Assembly: GCF_000238095.2 (NCBI RefSeq)
Contig: NZ_JH815225.1
Location: forward strand, 584,724-648,723
Direction: 5' to 3'
DNA: 64,000 nt
Source: Peptoanaerobacter stomatis
Lineage (GTDB): Bacteria > Bacillota > Clostridia > Peptostreptococcales > Filifactoraceae
In this document: positions 36,070 through 46,700 of the stretch, one piece after another
Layout: the number at the start of each line of letters is the position of its first letter
Numbering within the stretch: position 1 is the stretch's first letter
Program-made: the position numbers and the translations under genes
Notes under the pieces: model-generated
What the model saw: the letters and a program-made list of their open reading frames with translations, nothing else
The model's database searches: none
Told to the model about the DNA's origin: nothing

Positions 36070-37842
36070 TTGACTTTTTTTGATTTTTTATCTCTCATAG
36101 GAGGACTTGCTTTATTCTTATATGGAATGGAAGTTCTTGGAGAAGGACTTTCTAAAGTGGCAGGCGGAAAACTTGAAAAAATACTGGAAAAGCTTACAAG
36201 CAATCCTATAAAAGCTGTACTTCTTGGTGCAGGTGTAACCGCAATAGTCCAAAGCTCATCAGCTACTACGGTTATGGTCATAGGTCTGGTAAACTCTAAT
36301 ATGATAAAACTTCAACAGGCTGTTGGAGTAATAATGGGAGCAAACATAGGTACTACAATAACATCATGGATTTTGAGCTTAACAGGAATAAAAAGTGATA
36401 ACTTTTTTATCACAATGTTAAAACCGACAAGCTTTTCTCCTATAATAGCACTTATAGGTGTATGTCTTGTGATGTTCTCTTCAAAGGAAAGAAAAAAAAG
36501 CATAGGTTCAATATTAATAGGCTTTGCAATATTGATGTACGGTATGGATGCGATGAGCAGTTCTGTTGAACCATTATCAGAAATACCTGAATTCAAAAAC
36601 TTGTTTATAATGTTCCAAAATCCTATATTAGGTATGATTGTCGGTGTGGTATTGACATCAATAATACAATCATCTTCTGCATCTGTAGGTATATTGCAGG
36701 CACTATGTATGACAGGTCTTGTACCATACGCATCAGCTGTACCTATTATAATGGGACAAAATATAGGTACTTGTGTAACTGCACTGTTATCATCAATAGG
36801 TACAGGTAAAAACGGAAGAAGAGCGGCATTAATACATCTGTATTTCAATCTTATCGGTACAATACTTTTTATGGTTGCATTTTACTCTATAAACTCTATT
36901 GTACATTTCAGCTTTATGCAAGAATCTGCTACCGCTGTAGGAATAGCTGTTATTCACTCTGCGTTTAACCTTACTGCTACAATAATTTTATTACCGTTTT
37001 CAAACATACTGTTAAAACTTGCTACTACTACAATACCTGAAACAGAAGACGAAGAAAATATTGAAGCCGGTAAATTACAAGAAAGCCTTAGACTGCTTGA
37101 TGACTTATTTTTGGAAACTCCAATTTTTGCTCTGGATCAGTGTAAAATAGTTGTAAACTCTATGTCTGAGCTAACAAAAAAATGTTTATTCAAAGCAATA
37201 GACAGCATAGGAGATTGCACAGAAAGTAAATATGAAAAAGTAAAGCAACTGGAAAAAGACAGCGACACTTATGATGACGCTATAAGTGCATATCTAATAA
37301 AACTAAGCACAAAAGATTTACCTGATGAGGATAGAAAATATATAAACACGCTATTCCATATAATAGGAAATTTTGAAAGAATATCAGACCATGCATACAA
37401 TATAGTTCAATCCGCAAAATCTATGCAAGACAAAGGTCTTTATTTATCAGATATAGCAAAACAGGAGTTAGATGTTTATACAAAAGCAATCAGAGATATA
37501 ATTGAAAAAACATTTTTGTATTGCAAAAATACTGACTATGAAAAATCAAGAGAAATAGAGCCTTTAGAAGAAGTTATAGACGTATTGTCAGAAGAGTTAA
37601 AAAACAGACATATACAAAGACTTATAGATAATAAATGCTCTGTTGAAGTCGGATTTGTATGGTCAGATTTAATAACAGACTTTGAAAGAATAGCGGACCA
37701 TTGCAGTAATATAGCCATAACAATTGTAGAAGTAGGCGAAAATGACTTGCTTGCTCACACATTTAAAAAAGAAAAAGACGAAAAATTTATGAGCAGATTC
37801 AATGCTTACAAGCAAGAATATATATTACCTGAAGAAGCATAA
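36070..37842 (+). CDS. Na+/phosphate cotransporter with PhoU-like C-terminus
   Basis: SLC34-like symporter expected to bring in phosphate with sodium. The membrane half (about 1-330) has two PNaS repeats, each with the QSSS signature: VQSSSATTVMV and IQSSSASVGIL. A cytoplasmic PhoU-like helical domain (about 345-560) carries paired motifs such as FERISDHAYNI and FERIADHCSNI. At about 591 residues it matches the bacterial NptA-PhoU fusion. The frame is open from TTG 36052, but that codon sits in the ribosome site; GGAGGA (36058-36063) points to TTG at 36070. It is monocistronic, with a terminator at 37886. Confidence 0.92.
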   Translation: MTFFDFLSLIGGLALFLYGMEVLGEGLSKVAGGKLEKILEKLTSNPIKAVLLGAGVTAIVQSSSATTVMVIGLVNSNMIKLQQAVGVIMGANIGTTITSWILSLTGIKSDNFFITMLKPTSFSPIIALIGVCLVMFSSKERKKSIGSILIGFAILMYGMDAMSSSVEPLSEIPEFKNLFIMFQNPILGMIVGVVLTSIIQSSSASVGILQALCMTGLVPYASAVPIIMGQNIGTCVTALLSSIGTGKNGRRAALIHLYFNLIGTILFMVAFYSINSIVHFSFMQESATAVGIAVIHSAFNLTATIILLPFSNILLKLATTTIPETEDEENIEAGKLQESLRLLDDLFLETPIFALDQCKIVVNSMSELTKKCLFKAIDSIGDCTESKYEKVKQLEKDSDTYDDAISAYLIKLSTKDLPDEDRKYINTLFHIIGNFERISDHAYNIVQSAKSMQDKGLYLSDIAKQELDVYTKAIRDIIEKTFLYCKNTDYEKSREIEPLEEVIDVLSEELKNRHIQRLIDNKCSVEVGFVWSDLITDFERIADHCSNIAITIVEVGENDLLAHTFKKEKDEKFMSRFNAYKQEYILPEEA

Positions 37843-37885
37843 AATAAATATTTGAAATCAGATAAAGCTTATAATTTAGTAAATT

Positions 37886-37918
37886 AAAAACCTCTTTTTA
37901 AAAAATTGAGGTTTTTTT
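37886..37918 (+). terminator. Terminator of the Na/Pi cotransporter gene
   Basis: AAAAACCTC and GAGGTTTTT form a stem followed by more T residues, 44 bp after the stop. Confidence 0.8.
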
Positions 37919-38027
37919 GAATTAATTTTTTAAAATTATTCATTATATACATTTTATATAGTAATGCACATTCTTATATGATATAATATTATTTGATATT
38001 AGCATATTTTTATACTGAACAAACGTT

Positions 38028-38114
38028 CAAATATGTTTTGTTCCATATAGTTTTTTATAATACAGATTATTTGTAATAATCTTTAGCAACTCAACTTGCA
38101 AAACAATTTGAGCA
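38028..38114. repeat. TGCTCAAA inverted repeat, copy c
   Basis: The right arm CAAAACAATTTGAGCA (38099-38114) is the exact reverse complement of the 16-base element at 16424 and 57929. The left end contains TCAAATATGTTTTG, shared exactly with the copy after ade (1527-1540). It lies just upstream of the first DUF1275 gene, in an otherwise gene-free 323-bp gap. Confidence 0.55.
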
Positions 38115-38165
38115 TTATATAAAAAATATCTGTATTCAATTGAATTTATAAAGGTGCGCATAATT

Positions 38166-38849
38166 ATGTATACAAAAAAATTGAACTTGAAAATTGTATT
38201 TTGGCTTATGTTTCTTACATTCACCTCAGGATACACAAATTGTATTGCCCTACTCTATTGCAGCATACCTCTTTCACATCACACTGGTAATGTAAGCAAT
38301 CTTGCTATTGCTATTATGAACGGTAATTTGGAATCAGTCTGTCTTTTTACAAGTGCAATCTTATCGTTTTTTATAGGAGGAGTTTTTTCGGGCTTTACAT
38401 TTTACAAAAAACATGTCGGCTTTAGCCGAATGTTCGGTATAACTGTGATAATATACGGGGTCTTATACATAATTTTAAATGCTTTTATACATTCAACTTT
38501 TATACTTATAATCTCAACGGCATTCGTTGCAGGCTCACAAAACGGTTTGCTTACAAGATATAAAGGAATTACAACAAGAACAACTCATCTAAGCGGCTAT
38601 TTGACAGACTGTTCAGTTAATCTCGGAAGAACTCTTAGAGGTGATAAAAAATCTTTTAAATATTTTTTATTTTTCTTTGTAAACATATTATCCTTTTTTA
38701 TAGGCACTATAAGCGGCACAATAGCTATAAGCAGTATGAAAGTCGATTCTTTCTTATTAGTCGGCATACTTAGAATATCATCCGGTTTATTCTATCTTAA
38801 ATTTATAAACAAAAAAGATATACATCAATCCATATTGACTAACGGTTAA
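38166..38849 (+). CDS. DUF1275 (YoaK-family) membrane protein, paralogue 1
   Basis: About 227 residues with five to six hydrophobic spans. It has DUF1275 landmarks: TSGYTNCIALLYCSIPLSHHTGN near the N-terminus and GSQNGLLTRYKGITTRTTHLSGYLTD in the middle, where the family has (Q/N)N and a T(T)TH(L/V)TG-type motif. Function is unknown for the family. The frame is open from a GTG at 38154, but AAAGGTG (38150-38156) supports ATG 38166. It converges on a second, more typical DUF1275 gene with a repeat between them. Confidence 0.82.
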   Translation: MYTKKLNLKIVFWLMFLTFTSGYTNCIALLYCSIPLSHHTGNVSNLAIAIMNGNLESVCLFTSAILSFFIGGVFSGFTFYKKHVGFSRMFGITVIIYGVLYIILNAFIHSTFILIISTAFVAGSQNGLLTRYKGITTRTTHLSGYLTDCSVNLGRTLRGDKKSFKYFLFFFVNILSFFIGTISGTIAISSMKVDSFLLVGILRISSGLFYLKFINKKDIHQSILTNG

Positions 38850-38900
38850 TACTGATATTTATTTAATTGATGATAAAATGTATACAATTTTTTACTTTGA

Positions 38901-38967
38901 GTATACTTAATTTTGTTCAGATAATAAATTCTTAAAAATATAAATATTCGTACTCTATTGACTTTTA
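38901..38967 (+). repeat. Intergenic repeat, copy B of the ~70-bp family
   Basis: It aligns without a gap over most of its length to copy A (1621-1697), sharing TATACTTAATTTT, AATTCTTAAAAAT and TCTATT-ACTTTTA. It fills the space between the two convergent DUF1275 genes and ends at the second gene's stop codon. Confidence 0.55.
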
Positions 38968-39651
38968 TTATAAGTCTATGATACTTTCACGCTCCTCCTT
39001 GAACATCATAAAAAAGGATATAAATAAAAATAAAACGCACACTATCATAGATTTTTCATTCATTATATTTATAAATATATTTCCAAGTATCGCACCTATG
39101 ACAAAACATATTATTACAAAATAATACAATATTGATTTTCTTAGAAAAATATTATTTTTATTTTTTAAAAAGCCGTACATATTTTCAGTTGCACTCCTAA
39201 GATTACCGATACACATTGTCGTTGCAATACCATTTCCGTGCATTTTTCTAAAACTTTCCACTTGTATTCCGCAAGCCATAGATGTTATATTATTCGCAAG
39301 TAAGTTGTGCTTTTGTGATATAAAACATACACTTAATAATAAAAGCATTTCTATTACTATGCCTATTTGTCGCCAATGCAAAATTTTTTTATCATTATTT
39401 TCTATTTTTTCAACTATATGCCTTATTATCTCCGCCAAAAATATACCTGTTGAAAATGCCACAACCGGCATACCGTATCGGATTGCATCGTTTATCTTCC
39501 CCTCTGACAGCTTTACTCCAAACAACAAAATATTACCTGTCTGTGCATTTGCAAAAACCTTACCCCTGCATATATAAGAATATGCATCCATAAAACCGCC
39601 TGCAAGAGCCAAAAATATACCGAGCTCTATCGTTTCAGATGTCTGTTTCAT
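38968..39651 (-). CDS. DUF1275 (YoaK-family) membrane protein, paralogue 2
   Basis: A 227-residue membrane protein with the canonical DUF1275 start (LALAGGFMDAYSYICRGKVFANAQTGN). MACGIQVESFRKMHGNGIATTMCIGNLR follows in the central region. Six membrane spans are likely. It converges with a diverged paralogue about 120 bp away. Family function is unknown; the two copies differ enough that recent duplication is unlikely. AGGAGATG is the ribosome site. Confidence 0.88.
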   Translation of the reverse strand: MKQTSETIELGIFLALAGGFMDAYSYICRGKVFANAQTGNILLFGVKLSEGKINDAIRYGMPVVAFSTGIFLAEIIRHIVEKIENNDKKILHWRQIGIVIEMLLLLSVCFISQKHNLLANNITSMACGIQVESFRKMHGNGIATTMCIGNLRSATENMYGFLKNKNNIFLRKSILYYFVIICFVIGAILGNIFINIMNEKSMIVCVLFLFISFFMMFKEERESIIDL

Positions 39652-39845
39652 ATTTCATCTCCTAATACTAATCCAAAATAATCATAAATAATTTTGTAAA
39701 ATTTTTTAATTTACTGTAAATAAATCTCATCAAACATCATTTTATACTATTATATATTTCTAATAATATGCAATACTCAATATAACGATAAAAAATTATA
39801 TTATATTATCTATATAATTATCTATTAAAGATTAGTATAAAATAT

Positions 39846-40301
39846 CTATAATAACTTTTCAAAAATAACCCTTTGCTCATTCATTTTCAACGATTCATAT
39901 AAATTTATAGCATTTTTATTAAAAGACCATACCATTAAATCTATTCTTTTTACTTCTAATTCTCTTGCTCTTTTTTCAACTTCATTCATAAGTTTTTTAG
40001 CTATACCGTTATTTCTATATTCTTCTCTTACCACAACAGCATCTATATACATTGTTTTCATGTCAAGCATACCGCTTTTATATTTCACACTTGCAAAGCA
40101 AATCCCTATAACAACACCTTTCTCCTCATATGCTATTGATATTACATCTTTATCTGACAACATTTCCAAAAACGTATTTCTATCATATACACTGTCAACA
40201 TCCATATACATATCAGGTCTTGCATCCACATGAAGTTTATGTAATGAGTTCATCAATTCTGTTATACAGTCATAATCTTCTACTATCATATCTCTTATCA
40301 T
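39846..40301 (-). CDS. GNAT-family N-acetyltransferase
   Basis: A single acetyltransferase domain of about 151 residues. The acetyl-CoA loop is seen in AVVVREEYRNNGIAKKLMNEVEKRA (R/Q-x-x-G-x-A pattern, about 100-125). DLMVWSFNKNAINLYESLKM matches the C-terminal strand-helix of the family. Substrate unknown. The frame is open to 40343, but the GAAAGGAG ribosome site (40313-40320) is eleven bases from the ATG at 40301, so MIRDMIVEDYD is the likely start. It is flanked by gaps on both sides. Confidence 0.82.
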   Translation of the reverse strand: MIRDMIVEDYDCITELMNSLHKLHVDARPDMYMDVDSVYDRNTFLEMLSDKDVISIAYEEKGVVIGICFASVKYKSGMLDMKTMYIDAVVVREEYRNNGIAKKLMNEVEKRARELEVKRIDLMVWSFNKNAINLYESLKMNEQRVIFEKLL

Positions 40302-40600
40302 ATTGTTATACTCTCCTTTCAAATCATCTTTAATGGCAAGCACTAATTAAAATTATATTATAATTTCATATATAAAAAATCATATTTCCCATAAATAGTA
40401 AACATACAAAAAGTAGAGATTTTATATTATGTAATGATATTTAGCATAAACATTTTATTGTTATCCATACAAAAATGCTTTTTTAATTTTCTAATTTAGC
40501 TGAATTTCTTATAATTTTTATTTTTTAAAAATATATTTTCTGGTTCTTGTTAAAATTATAGTAAATTATATTATAATTTGCAAATATTTTTATTTTATGC

Positions 40601-40645
40601 TTGACTTTTATATAAGTATATAATAATATTATTATATACTTATAT
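40601..40645 (+). promoter_or_regulatory. ArsR promoter overlapped by a 36-bp perfect palindrome
   Basis: TTGACT (40601-40606) and TAATAT (40624-40629) are 17 bases apart. Overlaying them is a perfect palindrome, 40610-40645, whose left arm is ATATAAGTATATAATAAT. ArsR/SmtB repressors bind AT-rich dyads at core promoters, so this is a strong candidate autoregulatory operator. The other ~300 bp of this gap show no gene. Confidence 0.65.
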
Positions 40646-40666
40646 TTTTATATTGGAGGGTGTTAT

Positions 40667-40948
40667 ATGATACTAAATCCTGAATTAACAATGGAAAAAG
40701 CTGAGTTGCTTAAACTTTTATCCAATCCGTTAAGATTATGTATTGCACATCAGCTTACACAATATGGTGAATGTAATGTAAGTCATTTTGTAAACTGTAT
40801 GGACGCATCACAACCTGCAATATCACAATCTTTGTCAAAGCTGAAATCTGCAGGAATAGTAAAAATAGACAAAAGAGGCAACGAAGTATTTTATTCTCTC
40901 ACAAATGAGGAAGTAAGAAATATTATAAATTTATTATTTAATGAATAA
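40667..40948 (+). CDS. ArsR/SmtB-family regulator
   Basis: A 93-residue winged helix repressor, with LLSNPLRLCIAHQL in the first helices and the recognition helix in SQPAISQSLSKLKSAGIV. Cysteines C25, C36 and C44 lie before the recognition helix. They do not form the ELCVCDL arsenic motif, so a thiol-redox or persulfide sensor is more likely than a metalloid sensor, especially given the downstream gene; this is inference. A 36-bp palindrome covers its promoter. GGAGGG gives a strong ribosome site. It is 30 bp upstream of the CoA-disulfide reductase fusion gene. Confidence 0.9.
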   Translation: MILNPELTMEKAELLKLLSNPLRLCIAHQLTQYGECNVSHFVNCMDASQPAISQSLSKLKSAGIVKIDKRGNEVFYSLTNEEVRNIINLLFNE

Positions 40949-40978
40949 TTTTAATTTAAGAAAGGACATTTTTATATT

Positions 40979-43456
40979 ATGAAGATTGTAATCATTGGCG
41001 GTGTAGCCGGAGGTGCTACTGCTGCAGCAAGACTTAGAAGACTTGACGAAAAAGCTGAAATCATACTTTTTGAAAAAGGTGCATATGTTTCTTTTGCAAA
41101 TTGCGGACTACCCTATTATATAGGTGGAGAAATAATGTCGAGAGATGCATTATTTGTATCTACAAAGGAAACCATAACTGCAAAATACAATGTAGATATA
41201 AGAGATAAAACCGAAGTTATAAAAATAGATAAAGATAATAAAAAAGTTCTTGCAAAAGATATAGAGACAGGTAAAACATATGAAGAAAACTACGATAAAT
41301 TAATCATATCTACCGGCTCGTCCCCTTTTGTACCTGATTTTGAGGGCAAAGATTTTGACAATGTGTTCACGCTATGGACTATTCCTGATACTGATAGAAT
41401 ATATAATTTTATCAAAAATAATGCTCCTAAAAAAGCTGTGGTTGTAGGCGGAGGATTTATAGGACTCGAAATGGTGGAAAATCTATCAAGAAGAGGAATA
41501 GAAGTTACACTTGTAGAAAAAATGAATCAGGTAATGCCACCACTTGATAAAGATATGGCAAAACTTGCTGAAAATCACTTGGTAGCCAAAAATGTAAATC
41601 TTATGCTTGAAAAAGGTCTTGCAAAAATAACATCGAACGGTAGAAATGTTGTTCTTGATGACGACTCTACAATAGAAACTGATATGGTTATATTGTCAAT
41701 AGGTGTACGTCCTAACTCATCGCTTGCAAAAGATTCAGGACTTAAGTTAAATCAAAGAGGCGGTATAATAGTAGACGAATTCGGACAAACATCTGACAGC
41801 GATATATATGCTGTAGGTGATGTAATAGAAGTGGAAAATTATTTGACAAGAGACAAAACCATGATTCCTCTTGCCGGACCTGCCAACAAACAAGGTAGAG
41901 CTGTATGCGCAAATGTACTTGATTCATATAATAAAGAAGCTTATAAAGGCACAATGGGTACAAGTATTGCTAAAATATTCGACATAACTGTTGCAAGCAC
42001 AGGTTTAAATGAAAAAATGCTAAATGCCAATGGAAAAATATATAAAAAAGATTATTTCATATCATTGGTACACCCAATGAGCCAAGCCGGATATTATCCC
42101 GGAGGTCTTCCAATGACAATAAAACTTATATTTGCAAGCAATAAAAAAATATTAGGTGCACAAATAGTTGGATATACAGGCGTTGACAAGAGAATAGATA
42201 CCATAGCCACTTCAATACATTATGGAGGAGATATATATGATTTAAGTCAGTTAGAGTTGGCATACGCTCCACCATACTCATCTGCAAAAGACCCTGTAAA
42301 TTTTGCCGGATTTGCTGCTTGCAATATATATGAAGGTTTATCATCACCAATGAGATACGAAGAATATCTGAAAAATACAGATAAATACGTTTTGATAGAT
42401 GTAAGAGAAAAAATGGAAATTATGGCAGGAAAAATAGAAGGCTCAATAAATATGCCACTTACCACACTTAGAGAAACCATAAATACTCTTGATAAAAATA
42501 AAGAATATGTCTTACAATGTGCGGTTGGACTAAGAGGATATATAGCAGAAAGAATATTCAAACAAAACGGTTTTACAGCATTTAATCTACTTGGAGGATA
42601 TAGAACATATTGCGATATAACTATGCCTACAAACCTATCATCTAACAGCAATCCTTGTTATTGTTCTACATCTAATGACACAAATCAAGATAAATTTGAA
42701 AGCGAAAAAACTGAAGATGCTCCCACGAAAATAGAAATCTTAAATGTTTGCGGACTTAGCTGTCCGGGACCTATAATGCAAGTTTCTAAATATATAGATA
42801 CTATAAAAGATGGTGAATACGTCAAAGTATTATCAACAGATCCCGGATTTGCAAGGGACATAAAAAGTTGGTGCAACAATACAGGCAATACACTTATATC
42901 ACAAGATATGCAAGAAAATAAATTCATCGCAACAATAAAAAAAGGTAAAGATATTAAACAAAATCAAAATGTTATCACTTCAAACAAAAAAGAAAAGACC
43001 ATGATAATATTTTCAGGTGATTTGGATAAAGCCATTGCGTCTTTCATAATCGCAAACGGTGCCGCATCAATGGGTAACAAAGTAAATATGTTCTTCACTT
43101 TTTGGGGACTTAACATACTCAGAAAAAATGAACATGTGCTTACAAAAAAAGATTTTATAAGCACAATATTCTCATCTATGATGCCGCAGGGCAGTCAAAA
43201 ACTCGGACTTTCAAAAATGAATTTTCTTGGCATGGGTGCAAAGATGATAAGAGGTATAATGAATAAACACAATGTTCCATCATTAGAAGAGCTTATACAA
43301 CAAGCCAAAGAAAACAATATAAAAATATCAGCTTGCCAAATGAGCATGGATCTGATGGGAATAAAATTGGAAGAATTAATCGATGGAGTTGAAGTTGCAG
43401 GTGTAGCATCAATGCTTGATGATAATGACAACAGTAATATGAATTTATTTATTTAA
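40979..43456 (+). CDS. CoA-disulfide/persulfide reductase fused to rhodanese, TusA and DsrE-like domains
   Basis: An 825-residue sulfur-handling fusion. Residues 1-445 are an FAD/NAD(P)H reductase of the CoA-disulfide reductase type, with IIGGVAGGATAAARLRR and active cysteine C42 in SFANCGLPYY. About 455-550 is a rhodanese domain with C514 (QCAVGLRGY). About 585-655 is a TusA domain with C591-GLS-C595-P. About 670-825 is a DsrE/DsrF/DrsH-like domain with C786 (ISACQMSM). All four putative sulfur-carrying cysteines are present, so the protein could pass persulfide sulfur along one chain while reducing CoA persulfide or polysulfide. It is cotranscribed with the ArsR gene, and a bidirectional terminator follows. 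Confidence 0.92.
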   Translation: MKIVIIGGVAGGATAAARLRRLDEKAEIILFEKGAYVSFANCGLPYYIGGEIMSRDALFVSTKETITAKYNVDIRDKTEVIKIDKDNKKVLAKDIETGKTYEENYDKLIISTGSSPFVPDFEGKDFDNVFTLWTIPDTDRIYNFIKNNAPKKAVVVGGGFIGLEMVENLSRRGIEVTLVEKMNQVMPPLDKDMAKLAENHLVAKNVNLMLEKGLAKITSNGRNVVLDDDSTIETDMVILSIGVRPNSSLAKDSGLKLNQRGGIIVDEFGQTSDSDIYAVGDVIEVENYLTRDKTMIPLAGPANKQGRAVCANVLDSYNKEAYKGTMGTSIAKIFDITVASTGLNEKMLNANGKIYKKDYFISLVHPMSQAGYYPGGLPMTIKLIFASNKKILGAQIVGYTGVDKRIDTIATSIHYGGDIYDLSQLELAYAPPYSSAKDPVNFAGFAACNIYEGLSSPMRYEEYLKNTDKYVLIDVREKMEIMAGKIEGSINMPLTTLRETINTLDKNKEYVLQCAVGLRGYIAERIFKQNGFTAFNLLGGYRTYCDITMPTNLSSNSNPCYCSTSNDTNQDKFESEKTEDAPTKIEILNVCGLSCPGPIMQVSKYIDTIKDGEYVKVLSTDPGFARDIKSWCNNTGNTLISQDMQENKFIATIKKGKDIKQNQNVITSNKKEKTMIIFSGDLDKAIASFIIANGAASMGNKVNMFFTFWGLNILRKNEHVLTKKDFISTIFSSMMPQGSQKLGLSKMNFLGMGAKMIRGIMNKHNVPSLEELIQQAKENNIKISACQMSMDLMGIKLEELIDGVEVAGVASMLDDNDNSNMNLFI

Positions 43457-43622
43457 GGTTAATACTATTTTCAAGTAAAATCGTGAATAACTTATATAAC
43501 TATATAACATTAATATAAAATAGTTTATTGGAAAAATTAATTATTATAATTTTCTGTTATTCTATAAGATTTTAATATAATACTAAAATACAATATATTA
43601 AAAAAATTTTACTACAAAATAG

Positions 43623-43670
43623 AAAAAAGTTCCTAAACCATAGTAAACACTATTTTTTAGGAACTTTTTT
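43623..43670. terminator. Bidirectional terminator between the reductase fusion gene and ileS
   Basis: AAAAAAGTTCCTAAA and TTTAGGAACTTTTTT form a long stem with T runs on both strands, suited to two convergent transcripts. Confidence 0.88.
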
Positions 43671-43736
43671 ATTTTATATTCAATCATTTTTAAATATCAT
43701 AGTAGCATTATGCTAAAACATATTTCAATTAATTCA

Positions 43737-46700
43737 CTATGCTTTTTCTATAAATATTTTTGCATTATGACCGTTTAAAACTTCTTCTTTTGCATCAGCA
43801 TTTTCTTTGAACTCTACTATATTAGCCAAGGTTTCGTCTTTTATAAACTCTGTATATGCAGTTATTGCATCTTTTACTTCTTCATCTGATGTATAGCTTA
43901 TAAGTATTTTATCCATCATTTCATAACCGTTATTTTTTCTCATCTGTTGTATCTTTGAGATAAACTCTCTTGCAAAACCTTCTTGTACAAGATCTTTTGT
44001 AAGATTGGTATCCAAAACTATGAATAAATCTCCTTCAGCACCTACATCATAACCTTCTTTAGCTTTTACATTTATCAATAAGTCTTCTTTTGTAAGCACA
44101 GTGTCTTCTCCATTTAAGTTAAAAGTTATCTGTCCTTCTTTTTCTACTGTATCTACTATATTTTTATGATCTGCTGTTTGCAGAACTTGTCCTAACGGTT
44201 TAAGTTTTGCACCCAATTTTTTACCCAATGTTGCAAAATTCGGTTTTATATCATAATTCATAAAGCTTGTTATGTCTTGTGCAAATTCTACATCTTTAAC
44301 GTTCAATTCTTCTTTTATAAGTTCTGTAAGCTCTCCTATAACTTCTTTTATATTCTTATCTATAACTACTTTTGATATAGGCTGTCTTACTTTTATCTTA
44401 GCTTCTTCTCTTGATGCACGTCCTAATTTAACTAAATTTTTAACCATATCCATTTTATTTTCCAAAGCTAAATCTACTTTACTTTGATCAAATACAGGAT
44501 AATATGATATATGCACTGATTTTTCGCCTGTTAGTTTAGTATATATCTCATCTGATATGAATGGTGCAAGTGGTGCTATAAGCTGTGATATACCTTTTAA
44601 TACTTCGTAAGTTGTAAGATATACAGATTTTTTGTCAACTGTCATCTCACTGCCCCAAAATCTTCTTCTGCTTCTTCTTATATACCAATTTGAGAATACG
44701 TCATTGACAAAATCTTGTATTTCTCGTGCAACTTTTGTCATATCATATACATCGAATTGTTTTGTTACATAGTCTACCAAATTGTTGTATTTTGATAATA
44801 ACCATCTATCAAGCTCACTTCTTTGCTCATAAGGAACATCAAATGATTTTATATCTATATCATCAGTATTTGCATATAATATAAAGAAATTGTATATATT
44901 TTTTATAGTGCTGAAAAATTTACTTTGAACTTCTTTTAATCCGTCTATGTCAAATCTTGTAGGTGACCACGCAGGTGATACATATAATAAATACCATCTT
45001 AATGCGTCTGCGCCGTATTGTTCAAACAATTCAAACGGATCTACCGTATTACCTCTTGACTTACTCATTTTTTTGCCGTCTTTATCTAATATGAGGTCAT
45101 TTACGAGCACGTTTTTATAAGGAGAGACTCCTTCTACATATGTCGATATTGCTATCAATGAGTAAAACCAACCTCTTGTTTGGTCTATCCCTTCACATAT
45201 AAAGTCTGCAGGGAAATTTTCTTTAAATGTTTCTTTATTTTCAAACGGATAGTGTAATTGTGCATATGGCATTGAACCTGAATCAAACCAGCAGTCTATT
45301 ACGTCTTTTACTCTCTTCATAGGCTTTTTACAATGAGGACACTCTATTGTAACATCATCTACATAAGGTCTGTGAAGCTCTATGTTATCATCTATATCTT
45401 CGATTGCTTTTTGTGCCAATTCAGCTCTTGAACCTATGGATTCTTTATGCCCACATTCATCGCACACCCATATATTAAGTGGTGTTCCCCAATATCTTGA
45501 ACGTGATATTGCCCAGTCATTCAGATTTTCAAGCCAGTTTCCGAATCTTTTTTCTCCTACAAATTGTGGAAACCAATTTACTGAATTGTTGTTTTCTATC
45601 AATTTTTCTTTGAATTTTGTAACTTCTATATAATAGCTCGGTTTTGCATAATATATAAGCGGAGTTTGGCATCTCCAACAATGCGGATAATTATGCTCCA
45701 TTTTTTCTTTTGCATATATTTTATTTTCTTTTGCAAGATATTTTATTATATCCACTTGCAAATCATCATCTGTAACATGTCTGCCTTTCCATATCGTATC
45801 TGTATATTTCCCGTCATCTCCTACAGGATTTAAAACAGGCATATTGTATTGCTTGCTTACTTTGTAGTCATCTTCACCGAATGCAGGTGCAGTATGAACT
45901 ATACCTGTACCGTCTTCTGTAGTTACGAAATCTCCAAGCATTACGAAAAAAGCTTTGTCTTTTGTATGAACAAAAGGCATTAACTGCTCGTACTCTTGAT
46001 ATTCCAAATCTTTTCCTGTTATTTCTTCAAGCACTTCATAATTTTCTTTTAATACTTTTGGTGCAAGAGTTTTTGACAGGTAATATATTTCATCATCTTG
46101 TTTTGCTTTGATATATGTTTCTGTAGGAGAAACAGTAAGACCTACGTTAGCAGCTAATGTCCACGGAGTTGTTGTCCATGCTAAAAAATATTCGTTATCT
46201 GTTCCTTTTTTCTTGAACTTCGCTATCAATGTATTTGTCTTTACCATTTTATAGCCTTGTGCAACTTCGTGTGATGCAAGCCCTGTTCCACATCTTGGAC
46301 AATACGGTAATATCTTATGTCCTTCATATATCAAACCGTCTTTGAACATTTTATCCAATATCCACCACTCTGATTCTATATAATCATTGTTAAGTGTTAT
46401 ATATGGATTGTCCAAATCTATGAGATATCCCATCCTTGTAGTCATTTTTCTCCAAAGGCTCTCATATTCAAAAACAGACTCTTTACAGGATTCATTGAAT
46501 TTTTGTATACCGTATTTTTCTATATCTTGTTTTGATGAAAGATTTAATTTTTTTTCTACTTCTATTTCAACAGGAAGACCGTGTGTATCCCAACCTGCCT
46601 TTCTTTTTACCTGATAACCTTTCATCGTTTTATATCTGCATACAGAATCTTTTAATGTTCTTGCTATAACGTGGTGTATACCGGGTTTGCCGTTTGCTGT

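Noticed and set aside
36312-36848. Minus-strand open frame of 178 codons
   Set aside because: Antisense to the Na/Pi cotransporter gene, with no family motif.
40495-40545. Possible fourth, decayed copy of the ~70-bp repeat
   Set aside because: Only a short stretch (TTTAGCTGAATTTCTTATAAT) resembles copy A, too little to separate from chance.
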